64,000 bases of DNA from Latrodectus hesperus (GCA_037975125.1 CM075856.1:2917934-2981933), one strand, 5' to 3'. Numbered from the stretch's first letter, positions 33,131 to 46,500 are shown. Numbers and translations are program-made. The notes: a model not told the origin generated them from the sequence alone.

Positions 33131-34692
33131 TGGACCTGAAGAATAAACAGGAATGGATAAAAATGAAGATAAAGAATAAGAATATGTAATACTTTTGTTA
33201 AGAGGATATTTCAAGTAGTCATTTTACTAAACAATATTATAACATGACTAATATTGACTTAACATGAAGGACATTGGTGTGTCATCATTATGGAGGCAAT
33301 ATAACAATTCTCTGCGCTCTTTTTAAACAAATTGAGAATTTTACTCTTCGGAGCCAAAGGTCTCTAGCTCATCCATTTCTAGATCAAATCTAACAACACG
33401 AGATTGATGGTAAACTACTAATTTCCGCATGTACGTCTGTTGGGGTATACACTTTGGAGTTTTGTACTTTTCCACAAGTATGTTTGTCCTACATTCTTTG
33501 AAAAGTTTTTCTAAATAAGTATTTCAGATGTGGATATAACAATACCTGATAATAGTTTTAATACTGTTAGATTGTTCATTATGCGGTGTCAAAAATTAAA
33601 AGGTAAAGCATTTTTAAGTCCAAAATTACTTCAAACGTTCTTCCTATTTTGAAATATTATATTATTGGCAATACGAAATTTTGAAATAGAAATAAAAATT
33701 GAATACAAATCAAAATACCTAAATATGATTTTAAAATGAATGCTTCGATATTTTGATTTCTATTTATTGTATATTTTTAAGTTTAATGACATCATGGTAT
33801 GCTGACAAATTTGCATCATTAAAAGCGTAGCAATCAAATGGGTGTAAAGAGAAAAAAATGTCCGTTTTTCTGATTAGTTATTATTATACTCACTCAAGTT
33901 CCAAACAGAACTGTGTGTTTCCTTCTCTATATAATATTTCATTAATTTTGGTGAAAATTTTAAATAATCTATTTTCTAAGGAAATCAAATATAAAAGAGA
34001 TTTGCAAAAAATAATTCTTGATAGCAATTATTAATGGAAAAAGTATCGTATTTGCTGACTAGAGTGATTCACATGGAAAATTCTTATTATTAATATTTTA
34101 ATCCAAGATGGCAATGTGTATTCTGTTATTTTGTGTGTAGATTTCATATGTTTCTTCATCTGTTCTAATTAACGCTTGGACCTTAAAATACAGCTTTGAG
34201 AGGTGATCGTCATCTGAAATAACTGCAAAAATGCCTTATATACATAAATAATTTAGAAAATACAGTATATAAGAATATAGGTGGAGCTTAAGGTTCAAAA
34301 AGTGATATACGAAACTAAGAAATGGTGAAAAAGTATACCAATAATCTATTAATAAGGTAATTAGAATTATTAATAATTGGTAAATAAACTTAAGAGATTG
34401 TGCAAAATTCTGTGTTATGAGAAACTGATCCGAACTCCAAATAAGGTTACTTTTTCAAAAGCATTATAAGATAAATTTTTAAACGTTTATAAAATATAAT
34501 AAACTTTTTCGGATTTTAGTTACACCTTGAAAGCTGGTAATACGCGGCATAATGTTAAAAATAATTGTTTTAAAATTTTTCACAAAGACTAAAGCTAAAA
34601 TTTCTCACATAAGGAGAAAAGACCTAAAACTCAAATATGCATTTAACAAAACAGTATTCATGCATATACACCTGTCAATGAACGTACTCGAG
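33131..34692. other. A+T-rich stretch, nothing recognised
   Basis: No hallmark recognised, though 33300-33480 is slightly less A+T-rich. Confidence 0.4.
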
Positions 34693-34876
34693 TTTGGTTT
34701 GGTTTGTTTGTAGCTCAACGGTCAATTTTTGTACACGAGGGCTAATTAGACCGGGACTTACGGTTTAAAGTGGATTCCGAACCTCTACAAACACCCATGT
34801 CCAAGTTGGGATTCGAACCCACGAACTGTTGAACTGAAGGCAACAGCGCTAACCATTCGGCTGCCTGCTCGGCGCG
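34693..34876 (-). mobile_element. tRNA-derived SINE, family B, with 10-bp target duplication
   Basis: Tail TTTGGTTTGGTTTGTTTGTAG at the left, GGGCTAATTAGACCGGGA in the body, B-box TTCGAACCCACGA on the + strand, and a head ending CATTCGGCTGCCTGCTCGG. Exact direct repeats CGTACTCGAG at 34683-34692 and 34877-34886. Confidence 0.92.
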
Positions 34877-34886
34877 CGTACTCGAG

Positions 34887-37800
34887 AAATCAAAATATTT
34901 TATTCACTAGGATCCACATGAGCGTACTATGTTTATGAAAAGCTGAAATTTATAATTTTCATTGAAAAAAAGGATGACGGAGATTAAATGTTTTGAACCT
35001 TAAAAATATTTTTTTCATGAAAGGAATACTGTTCAACACATCAAGTTTAGCAAGCAATTTCTCAAATAATTGCTTGAAAATTCAGAAAAAATAATAAACT
35101 GATCTAAGAAATATTTGCCATTTATTATTATGTATCAAGTTTGTGCAACATTTAATTTTATTTTAATTATATAAAATTCACGTAAGTGTAATCGTCGTAA
35201 TTTTGTGCAATAAATTCGGTAGAATTTAGTCTCAAAAAATAAAAGAATACTGATATTAGTTTATCTAAAATCATTAGAGTTTTATTTCATTTGTTTATTA
35301 GCTATTTATATTTCAGTATTACATGTTTTTAAGTAATAAAATTTTTTTCCCGTTAAGTAGTTCTGTTTAGAGTATACAGAAATCTTATAATTTCAGTAAC
35401 ATATTAAAAATAATTTATATATACCAAAATAGCTTTCATAACAAATGGGAAATTTTAAAAGTATTTTTTGAAATGATGAATGATTTCAAGATGAGGAAAT
35501 AAGGAATGATCTCAAATGAATAAAGGTTTAAACATTCCAACATTAAAAAAATTTTTTTCCAAAACGAAGAAAAATTAATTATTATAAATTGTGGAAAAGA
35601 AAAATAATTCCACAAGATGAAAAAAAAGATATAAGTATTGTTTCGTTCACAAAAGTGATTGAACACATCACAAAACTTGAAAAGAATATATATACTTTAT
35701 TCTAGCAATGAATTCAAAAATATTAGTTATGTAAACAGCTTATGTAAAGAATTCAATAGGTTAATATAGCTTCCAAAACAAGAATATCTGATTTGATTCT
35801 TAATAAAATGAATTTAATAAGTTTTAAAATATCCATCAATAGTTCTTAATTAACAAAATACAGGTGTATACAACAACATAAGAAGGAAAAATAATTAAAA
35901 AATCTCAAAAAAATTTACGCAAATTCAGAAAAAATGAAAACACAATTTCAAAACAAAACTTTCATAAATTATAAAATACTTATTTCCTTACGGAAAACAT
36001 CAAAATTTAAGCAAATGTGCTAAGAATTTTTACTCCAACAAATACTTCCAGCAACAAGTAATTTCGCAAAGGGAATTCAAAATTATTTTTATCGCTGCCA
36101 AAATATTTCTTATAAAAAATAAGTTTCAATAACCACAATGAAAAATTCCTGCAAAAAGAAACAATATTTCTCTGTGTAATTGTCATGTATGCTGTTTTCA
36201 TAACTTTTGTTTTTATATCATTAACTTTGATTTAGAAGACATGCTTTTAATTGCTTGATTATTGTTGTTTTCTTAAAGATAATGACAAATATTTTGACTT
36301 TTTTCTGCTTCCCCCTCTCATCGTAATTTAAATCATCATAAATTTTTTCGTGGTTTCTTTTTTTTATTAATTTCATTAACGTTTGGTTTAGAGGGAATTT
36401 AAAATAGAATAAAGTAAAATGAAGGTATAAAATAAAAGCTCTTTGAAAATAGCAAATGAATATTTTTATAATCGATTAAAGTAAATATGTGAAGTATTTG
36501 AGCCATTAAATATAAAAGGAAATAATGATTTCTTTTTTTAAAAAAAAGATAATTAAATAAGTGACGTGGGAAGAAATAACAAAAAATCATTTGTTGAAAG
36601 CTTTGAATGCGTGACTAATAATAATCAACAAAAATTAGGCATTGGTAAAAGTAAAAATGTGTATAGAAAACACTAATGGGATTTCATATATTTTCATGTT
36701 ATGAGATGGTTAATTATGTAAAAATCTGTTATTCTAAGATTGCGTGACCATATGAATTCTTTTTAGTAGTTATTTTATTTTTCTAAACATTCAATCAAAG
36801 AAATAATTATTTATTTATGCTATTTACAAATGAAATAAGTGAAAGATTTCATTTTTAACTTTATTGCTAATCTATTTATTTAATTCAAATTTCTATTTAT
36901 TTATTTTAAAAGTTCAAACTTTATTTAAATTAATCAAGTGTAATATGTTCTTGGAAATTCTAATAAGTTACAAAAGTTGTTAGATTTATTAAATTTTCAA
37001 TAAATGAAAATGGCAATGGAGTTGTTTTAACCACCGCAGTTTTATTATGAATTTTTCTAGAAATATAATTGCTTTGGATACTATACGCTATAAATCATAA
37101 TAGATTATTAATCCAAGAATAACAGAGTTTAAATTCTCCTTAAAATGAATAAATCATATAGTAAATTTGAATAAACTTTAAATGCTTAGTTATAAACTGA
37201 AAAATTCTTTGTTAATTGTCATCCATTTTCATTCCTTTATTCATAGTTTCTATTTTAATTTTCATATAGTTATCACTTTATATAATGTCAATGCTTTGCA
37301 AAACTTAAAATTTTAAATATATGTATTGCGTTTTTTTGGATTTAATATAGACTTGACAAATATTTTAAGAAATCGTAAAATTAGTGCAAAAAATGTTAAC
37401 CAACCAATTAAGCGAGTATCTTCGCATTACTTTCTTTAAGTATTTGTTAGAAATAACATAAACTTTGCATTAAGTAAGAATATTTTAATATAATATATTA
37501 CAACATTGACTTGCACTGTAAAACTTTAATAATAAATAATGCTAATTTGCAATTTTTCAAATATTAAAAATCAACTTTTAGTGTAAATATGTAAAATAAA
37601 TCTACATTTTTAAAGTTTTTATGCTGCAATCATGAAATATTCTCGAAACCTTTAGCTAATGAAATATTAAATTTAATACATGAATGTTGAAAATATTATA
37701 TTTGAGATATAAATGTAAATATATGATTACGTATATATAATCACTTGATTTATAAATTAAAAGATTTGAAATAAATATAGAAAACTTTATGCATATAAAA

Positions 37801-38463
37801 TGAAATGTATTATATTATCTTGAAAACAAAATGACCAAATTCAAAGTTAATCTGAATTCTTAACATTTAAATATAAAAATATAACAATAAAAATTAGCCA
37901 AATCTTTATCATGACGTAGCTGAAGTGTAAGAAGTCACGGGACATCTTTTAAAACATCACGAAAAATAATTTTGTTCAATATGTCAATCTCCAAAAATTT
38001 TCAGAAATCAATTTATTTTTTCAGCTTTCTGAAAATGTCACAAATGTTTGCAGAGCAAAGTTTCTGATGTGAGAAAATGCTCTGGTTATGTCTCATATAA
38101 GTACAAAATGATTTTATCGAAAAGAATTGTTGTTCAAATTATTCCATTGAACAATCCGAAATAATTCTTAAGCAAATCGACAGAATATAAAATGCTGTTA
38201 TCTTCAAAAATAATTTCATTGCTTATGAGAATGTATCAACATGGTTGCCTACAAATAGTCTCAAAAATATATTGAAGACATTTATCTTTTCTCATTGTGT
38301 TCAGCTATGCTTTTATCAGGTGATACAGTTAATGTCTATAAAATGTGTCTTCACCATTATATTACTCCTCTCAGTTTTCATAACAAGTCGTCGATGGGTT
38401 TGCACGTTTTTATTGCATTTATACCCATTCAGAACCATGAGAAAATGTTTTGGCATTATATTT
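34887..38463. other. A+T-rich stretch, nothing recognised
   Basis: Several short minus-strand open frames (around 35.4-36.6 kb) are Phe/Ile/Tyr-rich, as expected from T-rich DNA read by chance. No repeat or gene was recognised. Confidence 0.4.
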
Positions 38464-39780
38464 CCTTCTTCTTCTTCTCTATTGACTCGACAGCCCTTTC
38501 AAGGTCTTCTTCAGAATCTTATTACATTCTCATCTTACTTTGGAAATATACCTCCAGTTTCTTATCTTTTTAATTCCAAAATCCTCTTTGACACAGTCGA
38601 TCCATCTAAGTTTGGGCCTCCCTCTTGCCCTGGTGCCGATTCGATTGGAGTGGTAACCTCTTGATGTTGAAGAGACAGGATTCATTCAGCACAGGTGTCC
38701 GGCAAACTTCATTACGTTGAATTTCATGTAATTGATGATATCTGCCTTTCTATACATCTTATACAGTTCGCTGTTGAATCTGTGCCTCCAAGTACTATGG
38801 ATGTTCCCCGCACCCATAACTTTCCTCAAAACCTTTCATTCTGCACAGGTGCCTGGCAAACTGCATTAGGTTGACTTTCATGTAATTGATGATATCTGCC
38901 TCTCTATGCATCTTGTACAGTTCGCTGCTGAATCTGTGCCTCCAAGTACCATGGATGTTCACTCTGCACCCATAATTTTCCTCAAAACCTTTCATTCTGC
39001 ACAGGTGCCTGGCAAACTGCATTAGGTTGACTTTCATGTAATTGATGATATCTGCCTCTCTATGCATCTTGTACAGTTCGCTGCTGAATCTGTGCCTCCA
39101 AGTACCATGGATGTTCACTCTGCACCCATAATTTTCCTCAAAACCTTTCATTCTGCACAGGTGCCTGGCAAACTGCATTAGGTTGACTTTCATGTAATTG
39201 ATGATATCTGCCTCTCTATGCATCTTGTACAGTTCGCTGCTGAATCTGTGCCTCCAAGTACCATGGATGTTCACTCTGCACCCATAATTTTCCTCAAAAC
39301 CTTTCATTCTGCACAGGTGCCTGGCAAACTGCATTAGGTTGACTTTCATGTAATTGATGATATCTGCCTCTCTATGCATCTTGTACAGTTCGCTGCTGAA
39401 TCTGTGCCTCCAAGTACCATGGATGTTCACTCTGCACCCATAATTTTCCTCAAAACCTTTCATTCTGCACAGGTGCCTGGCAAACTGCATTAGGTTGACT
39501 TTCATGTAATTGATGATATCTGCCTCTCTATGCATCTTGTACAGTTCGCTGCTGAATCTGTGCCTCCAAGTACCATGGATGTTCCCTCTGCACCCATAAT
39601 TTTCCTCAAAACATTTCTTTCAAAGATAGACATTCAGTTTTTCTCTTATTTTGTCATGGCCGAGGTTTCTGCGCCATAAGTAAGCACGGCATTATATTTT
39701 TACTCTTTTTAAATCTCGTTTACAATTCTTAAGACCAATGCCTATCTACCAATCGATATATTCATGTCTCAATAAAGGAA
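38464..39780 (-). pseudogene. 3' end of a non-LTR retrotransposon (RTE-like), with amplified internal segment
   Basis: Read on the minus strand the order is: AVLTYGAETSAMTK (about 39700-39660), IFERNVLRKIMGA (about 39630-39590), the amplified segment with RHRFSSELYKMHREADI and MKVNLMQFARHLCRM, then FAGHLC, GRPKLRWIDCVKEDF (about 38630-38585), RNWRYISKV, and in a shifted frame LKKTLKGLSSQ and a stop near 38480. This is the conserved C-terminal course (TYGAETW... ERKILR.I.G... ELYKL...DI..YIK..RL.WAGH..RM... GRP.LRW.D.V..DL) of reverse-transcriptase proteins of non-LTR elements. After the stop comes a GAA/GAAG-type short tandem tail (38464-38479), which fits RTE-type elements that end in simple repeats. 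Stops and frameshifts show it is dead. The clade is inferred. The N-terminal endonuclease and the RT core are absent here. Confidence 0.85.
38687..39620 (-). repeat. 156-bp tandem repeat, six copies, in frame inside the LINE ORF
   Basis: Copies start (on the + strand, at C[TA]GCACAGGTG) at 38687, 38841, 38997, 39153, 39309 and 39465. The four inner spacings are exactly 156 bp and the first is 154 bp because of a 2-bp deletion. The central copies are virtually identical, while the two outer copies carry substitutions at the array edges. 156 is 52 codons, so the minus strand keeps an ATG-starting 246-codon frame (38795-39535) of 52-residue repeats (KGFEENYGC...RHRFSSELYK...ARHLCRM). The repeated segment joins the region after ARHLCRM back to the ERKILRKI.G region of the ancestral protein. 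Confidence 0.97.
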
Positions 39781-40204
39781 ATGTTATAAGCAGATTTGAT
39801 CCATTTGCATTGATTTTTTTGCATATCTTTTCCCCTCACATTCAAGATTACCGTCACCATTCTCAAAGCCATGTTAATCGTTTCTTTTATTACGATTCTT
39901 GATCCTATCAAAGCATTGTTGCCTATTTCATATAGGTAATAATTCTCAGCAAATCTCCTGCGTAGAAATTGCTAACAATAAGTGTAACTGTTGCTTTTTA
40001 GTGACCATGGCTATCATGTTCATTGTCAAAACATGATTCGTTCTTGCATTTTCTATAGTAAAAAGTCATCCGTTATGGACAGGTCTGTAACCCATCACGC
40101 TTTAACGATGGTAAAAATTATAATGAAAAGAATTTACATATTGCGTTTCTATAATGCATCCATATTCTCTTCATAAAGTCTACTTCTGAAAAGAGAAATA
40201 ATAA
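39781..40204. other. Unassigned, moderately GC-rich stretch next to the LINE
   Basis: Slightly richer in G and C than flanking DNA and possibly more of the same minus-strand LINE, but I could not read any conserved motif on either strand. A short + frame at 39991-40176 is unremarkable. Confidence 0.3.
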
Positions 40205-41395
40205 ATTATTTTAAAATTTTAGAACCTAACCTAGTAATAACAACCTAGTTGTTATTACGTCAAAGTTATGGAAGGATCAGTTTTAATGTACGGTCCCCCT
40301 TGGCACTTTTTTTTTGTAACCAAATTTGGTGAACATTCGGACAGTCTTATTTTTGTCTGATGCAATTCTCACGAGACAAGTCTCATGTGATCCTCAACGA
40401 ATTTGTGATCTACCTTATTTAATTAATTCTATTTCGAAAAGCCTTATTTTGGTCTGATGCGATTCTCGCGAGATGCTCAGCTTGCCTCGCGAGACAAGTC
40501 TCATGCTATCATCTACGAATTTTCAGATATCGTTTCTAACTTTTCTTCGCAAATAAAATTTGTTGAGTAGAGAAAAATAAACAAAATTTGTGATAAACAA
40601 AATACTGTCGCCGAGATTTTATTTCAACGGGTTGTCTGCTGTGCGTTGCTTTTTTTCAGCTATTATCTTGCAGAATATGTATCTAAGAAAAAAAAAACAA
40701 TAAAATGTGTAATAAATTCTTTGCGTTCATCAATTCCAATATACGGGTCTACTCGCCAAAAACATCTGACCCGGAGCAGGCAGTAGTGGCTTCGATGGCA
40801 AAATAGGAGCTGGAAAGAGGTATTTTTACTGTTCATTATTTACATAATTAATAATAAACTAAATGGTTTCATAAAATGAATTTCTTATGAATATGAATTT
40901 TATATTAATGATTTAAATTCATTAATATAAAATTGAATCAAAAAATTTTATGGATAATTTAACCTATCAACTTCATTATTTTACCATTGATGTTTGAAAT
41001 CTATAAATTTTCGTATTTTATTAATTTTGTAAAATTAGTTGAGCATATTGATAGATACCAACAATGTATGAAATATTTGTCACGATTTCGACCATTTCCC
41101 TCTCGCCTTTTTTCCCGATCGGGTTTTTGTTATGCAATCACTCTTCATACGTATGACGTCATACGGCCTTAGCGACTTTTTGAAAATTTCGCCAAGGGTG
41201 ACCGTACGGTAAAATTTTACCGCTATGGACACCCATCGGAATTAAGCAGAAAATACTATTTTGACAAAACTATAATTTACATTATTGCACACGTCATGGT
41301 AAGTTATCTAGGCAACATTTCTTCATCGCCAAATGAATTCAGAATTTGACATCCTGTATTATACGGCATCTGCACCCTTGTCGATTTAAACCAAC
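40205..41395. repeat. Interspersed repeat, family D, copy split by a transposon
   Basis: The left part (to 40273) carries CAACCTAGTTGTTATTACGTC and the right part (from 41223) carries GCAGAAAATACTATTTTGAC, ATTATTGCACACGT, and ATCGCCAAATGAATTCAGAA with TTATACGGCATCTG. These are the words found contiguously in the copy at 32860-33130. The left part includes a hairpin with an 11-bp perfect stem and 3-nt loop (GTAATAACAAC at 40234-40244 with its complement at 40248-40258). Confidence 0.65.
40274..41222. mobile_element. Non-autonomous DNA transposon nested in repeat D, ~950 bp
   Basis: Inverted repeats GTACGGTCCCCCTTGGC (40288-40304) and, on the other strand at 41191-41207, GTACGGTCACCCTTGGC differ at one base. 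Weaker inverted similarity extends outward to 40274 and 41221. Just outside lie TTATGGAA (40266-40273) and CTATGGAC (41223-41230), a possible 8-bp target duplication with 6 identical bases. Inside are two diverged direct copies of a TCTGATGC[AG]ATTCTC[AG]CGAGA segment (about 40347-40405 and 40443-40525) and palindromes ATACGTAT and TGACGTCA (41147-41162). No transposase frame is visible. The superfamily is uncertain. Confidence 0.65.
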
Positions 41396-41503
41396 TATAA
41401 AGTGGATGTTTTGTCATGTCTTTTTCATTTTACTTTTTTTGCTGTTCTGTTGCCAACCTGTTTATAGTTTGAATCAATGGAAAACGGCTTCCCAAAGCTA
41501 TAA

Positions 41504-41735
41504 TTTGCTCTTTATAAAAGAAATTGTTTTATTAACAAAATAAACTTCGACATTATTCTGGCATTCGATGGTGAACTGCGCCTTGTTTGCTGCCACTCGA
41601 AGAATGTGATTTGAAGGCAGGCAGCAAATTCGACGACAAGTCGGACTGACGACGCCGTCTCAATACAATGCGACGTGGAAGAAACGTTATCTGAAGTCAT
41701 GGATATTTTAAACCAATCAGAATTGGAATAAAGTG
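41504..41735 (+). pseudogene. Possible protein-coding remnant of unknown family
   Basis: One + frame runs from 41504 with a single TGA. Its two readable pieces are DIILAFDGELRLVCCHSKN and, after the stop, TDDAVSIQCDVEETLSEVMD followed by ILNQSELE and a stop. GC and CpG content are higher than in the flanks, and AATAAA-type signals follow directly (41729 on, and again near 41753). This looks like the last exon of a gene or transposase that has decayed, but I recognise no family, and the opposite strand also carries a 98-codon frame (41512-41808). Confidence 0.35.
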
Positions 41736-41809
41736 ATGTAGCCATCTTTCCAATAAAAACGAAATAAACAACTGCGTTATGATTAATAAATATGATAGTT
41801 TGAATCATT

Positions 41810-42250
41810 ATGCGACTCAGAATAGGAATTGAATTATATATTAGTTATAATAACCATGCTTAAAATATTTTGCATTTTTTAAGATGTATGCGCATCCTAT
41901 TAACAAAAGCTTATAAAATATACAATATTAGTCATAATAAGTAATATATAATAAGTATAAAAGTAAAAATAGGATTTTTTGCTTTTTTGGAAATTATTTT
42001 TCTGATATATGTTTTAGGAAAAAATAATGATTGAAAAATGTCAATTGAAACCGAGGCAATTCACCATTACTTCAGCTTAGTTGCAAATTAGTAATTTTGA
42101 ATATAGATAGTAATTTAAATTGGTGGTTCAAAGCATAAATAGAAAACTTTTATTAGTCGTTTTCAAAATGCTTCTTTAATTTTAATTTTTTTTTACTTGA
42201 AATGTCTTTTAATTTTTATGGAGAATTAATAATTTTAATTCAAATTTCTT
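41810..42250. other. A+T-rich stretch, nothing recognised
   Basis: No hallmark recognised. Confidence 0.4.
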
Positions 42251-42562
42251 TCCGACCGATGGCTGAGTGGATAGCGCTCCTGACTCCTAAGCTGTGGGTC
42301 CTGGGTTCGAATCCCGGTTTTTGCATGGATGTTATTTACTTTCTCTGTTCTCTCTGTGTTTTTCTATCCTTTCTTCCGTGATGATGTATGAATGTGGCCC
42401 ACCCTATAAACGGGTTTGTGGTGGTGTGACGCGGGTAACGCTATTCGCCTCCGTGACTTGGTCCACAGGTGCCCGCTGGGTAACGACAAATGAGTAGCAG
42501 TTTCTGGCTTTGTTGTGGCATAGGGTTCAACCCTCAAGTGCTCGCCGTTGGAAAAAGAATTT
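42251..42562 (+). mobile_element. tRNA-derived SINE, family A-related with a different head and tail
   Basis: Head CCGACCGATGGCTGAGTGG with B-box GGGTTCGAATCCCGG, differing from the family A head. The middle (GCATGGATGT, TTTCTATCCT, CCTATAAACGGGTT) is clearly shared with family A. The 3' part (GTGACGCGGGTAACGC to GGCATAGGGTTCAACCCTC) is not. Eight-bp repeats AATTTCTT flank it (42243-42250 and 42563-42570). A 67-codon + frame across it is incidental. Confidence 0.85.
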
Positions 42563-42570
42563 AATTTCTT

Positions 42571-43984
42571 AAAGAAAAATAATTGTTTTAAAAATTACTT
42601 GTAAAAATTTTCAAAAGAAGCAATTTTCATAGATAACTTTCGATTAAATAACATAAGACACTTGAATTAATTGTAATGTCCTTTAAAAAAATATGTTACA
42701 AGAATTAAACCATTATAATTTTATACCATTACTGTAATGAATTCTATAGAAGGGGTAAAGGTAAATTTCAAGATTTATGAAGAACGCAAATCAAGGAAAG
42801 TTTCCATTTCACTATTATTTTTTCCAGAAAAAAATATTTAATTAATGTACAAAATATAAACCAATCATAATTTCCCAATAACTTAATTCAATGGTATTCT
42901 GTTAAATTATATATCAAGTACAGAAAATGATGACAGATAAAATTGAATTCACTATTTAATGAAACGCATAAGATTATATTTTGTAAAAAGTTATTAAAAA
43001 AAGTAGATGACTTATTAAGTTGTACTAAAGTTATCCATTCAATAAACTAATATTGTATATTTTCTGTTATCAATATTCAATTTACAATTTAAAATTCTTA
43101 TATAAAAATGTATCTTTTTAGTTGAATATTTAATAATTTACACTAACTTTTAATTCATAGAAAATAGGTAAAACAAATTATTTTAGATAAAAAATTAGTT
43201 GATAGAGTTAGTATTAAATTTATCCTTAGTATTTTAGTCTTTATTTATCATGCAGCAAACAGTATTTAATTGACATAAAAATTAAATTTAACTAAATTTA
43301 ATCTGTACATTTATCTAAAGCATATTTTTTTGCTTCATTTAAGTAAAAACTGTTAAATGAACTGCTTTTAAATCTTCTCTTGACAGGTGAAATTGTTTCC
43401 AAATTTAAAATTATATTTATAATTAGAACAGAATAGTAAAATTTGCTTACTTTCTTTGAGAAAATTGCTTAAGTATATTGAAATTACAAAACAAAATTAC
43501 AGTTTTCATGCCCTCTTTTGAATTTTCGTGATTATAATATTAAAATCCAAATTTTATATTAATTATTATATTTTAATATTATTCCCTATACGTTTTCAAA
43601 AATGCATAAATATGTCTTTCTCTGAAAAAATCTGCTCAATTTTTACGTTTTGAAAATAAAAATTACTGAAACACTTTTACTTAAATATTATAATAACAAA
43701 AATACACTTCACACATTTTAACTCAATTCTAATAACAACGTGAAAATGAATCGATTTTTTAACTGTCATTTCAATTTTAAATAATACTGGTTAAACAAGA
43801 ATATATCAGTTTGATATAAATTATGCATACAAATAAAATGCTACAGGAAAATTTTGAATTTTTAGACTGGTAAATATTACTTCAAAATAGTACCATGAGC
43901 ACTAAATTTAATTTTTCTTAAAGCAGTGAGACACTGTTGTTCTATATTATAAGAATTATTCTTTATTTAATATAAGAAAAAATA
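42571..43984. other. A+T-rich stretch, nothing recognised
   Basis: No hallmark recognised. Confidence 0.4.
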
Positions 43985-44790
<806 letters not shown>

Positions 44791-46489
44791 CTGGAAAAAA
44801 ATTAACATGCTTGATTTATAGGCGTACTAAATGAATTGCTTAAGATTATATGTTTTGTGCATAAATAAAATTCTTTGCGATACGATTTTAGTAGTTTTTA
44901 TCATAAATGTATTAAAATTGACTTTAAATATCTTTTAAATGCAAATATTCTTTTTTTAATTAGTTATTTTTGTTTAATGTACTTTGAGTGAAAAATATAA
45001 TAGAAAGAAATTAAAACAATAATACTTTTTAAAATTTTCTTAATTAAAATTTGTTGATTATATTTTCCTTTAATTATGTCTTTCTAAAAATAAAATGCAT
45101 TTTTAGGAAATGTTGCGTTTCATTTACCCAGTTAATACTATAAAATATTTTTCCATATATACTATATTGTAAAAGAATTTAATACATCTCAAATACGCAT
45201 TATATACATTTAAATATCGAAAAATAGTATTAGTTCTTTTATTACCATTTTTTAAGTTCTATTATTTTATGCTATCTTTATTTCTACACATTATAAATAT
45301 TTTACAATTAAGTCATAATAATTTACTATTCTCAAAATACCTTTAACTTGATATAGTTTTAACATAATCATTAATTCTTATTTGACAATTTACTTGCATG
45401 TAATATCAATTTTTTAAAGATTTGACTATGTATTTTACATTTTTTAAATTCAATTATATAACATTAATTAAAATTTATCTAATTTAAGTTTTAAATCTAT
45501 ACAAAAGCTTACAGTTGATAAATTTAGGATTTTAGATATTTTAATCTATCATAAATGATAGTGATAACAACAAAGCAATTATGAACTTAAATATGATTAA
45601 AATAAAAAAGTGAATTTGTGTAGTATTTTCTTCAATTTTACAAAATAAGTAATTCTTAAGGCAAATTAATAAGGTGGAATTTCAGAATACTTAAACACGC
45701 TAAAAATTATTTTCATAAATTATTAGTGGTGAGTGCGCATGTTTGGAAATTAAGAGCATAAAATAAATAAATCATTATTACTAAATTATTTGCTTTTATG
45801 ATGCTTTCTTTTTTTATGTGTGTGTTACTTTTGTTTCTTATAAACGCAAGATTATCAAAGAATTTAATACATCATACGACTAATATTTGATCTGGAAACC
45901 AATAAATGTGGAAATAAAATGCAAGTGTTATATTAATTTATTTTATATGATAAGATGATAATTACAGGAAAATATATAGGTTTTGTAATTTAGCAGGAAA
46001 GTATTATCTTTTTAAGAAAATTAAAAAATAAATGTTTCAAATTTTATGAAAAATTCGCAGCATTTTTTTTATTCATATTTAAAATTAATGTTTATTATCT
46101 ATTGATATTTTGACAAATTTCACCACACAGCAAAAGATTATATATACTATTTTTGGGCTTTTCATACTTAATTTTATCGCTGTTATTTAACTTTAAATTA
46201 GTTGATGATTAAAAGCATAAAAGCTTTTGGTTCAGTTCTCCAATAATTGCATTATCATTTACGATGTAAAATTATTGTTTTTTATTTTTATAGGAAAATT
46301 TATAATTTTTTATTGGTGGTATTATCATTTCAAAATCTTTAAAATCTGCATCTAGTGTCTTGAACATTTTATTGATTAATAAGATAAAGATCAAAAAGTA
46401 AAATTAATGAGTAATACTTCATTTAAATAATCTTTTTCACGCTTATTTCAAATGTAATTTATGAATCAAGGCTTCTATATAATTGTTAA
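44791..46489. other. A+T-rich stretch, nothing recognised
   Basis: No hallmark recognised. Confidence 0.4.
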
Positions 46490-46500
46490 TAGCACTTCAT

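Noticed and set aside
38245..38664. 139-codon + strand open frame
   Set aside because: It runs antisense through the LINE 3' end (GRPKLRW region on the minus strand), starts outside the element and resembles no protein. Best explained as chance.
38687..39620. CRISPR-like regular repeat spacing
   Set aside because: Whole 156-bp units are identical, with no unique spacers, and the sequence encodes a LINE segment in a eukaryotic context.
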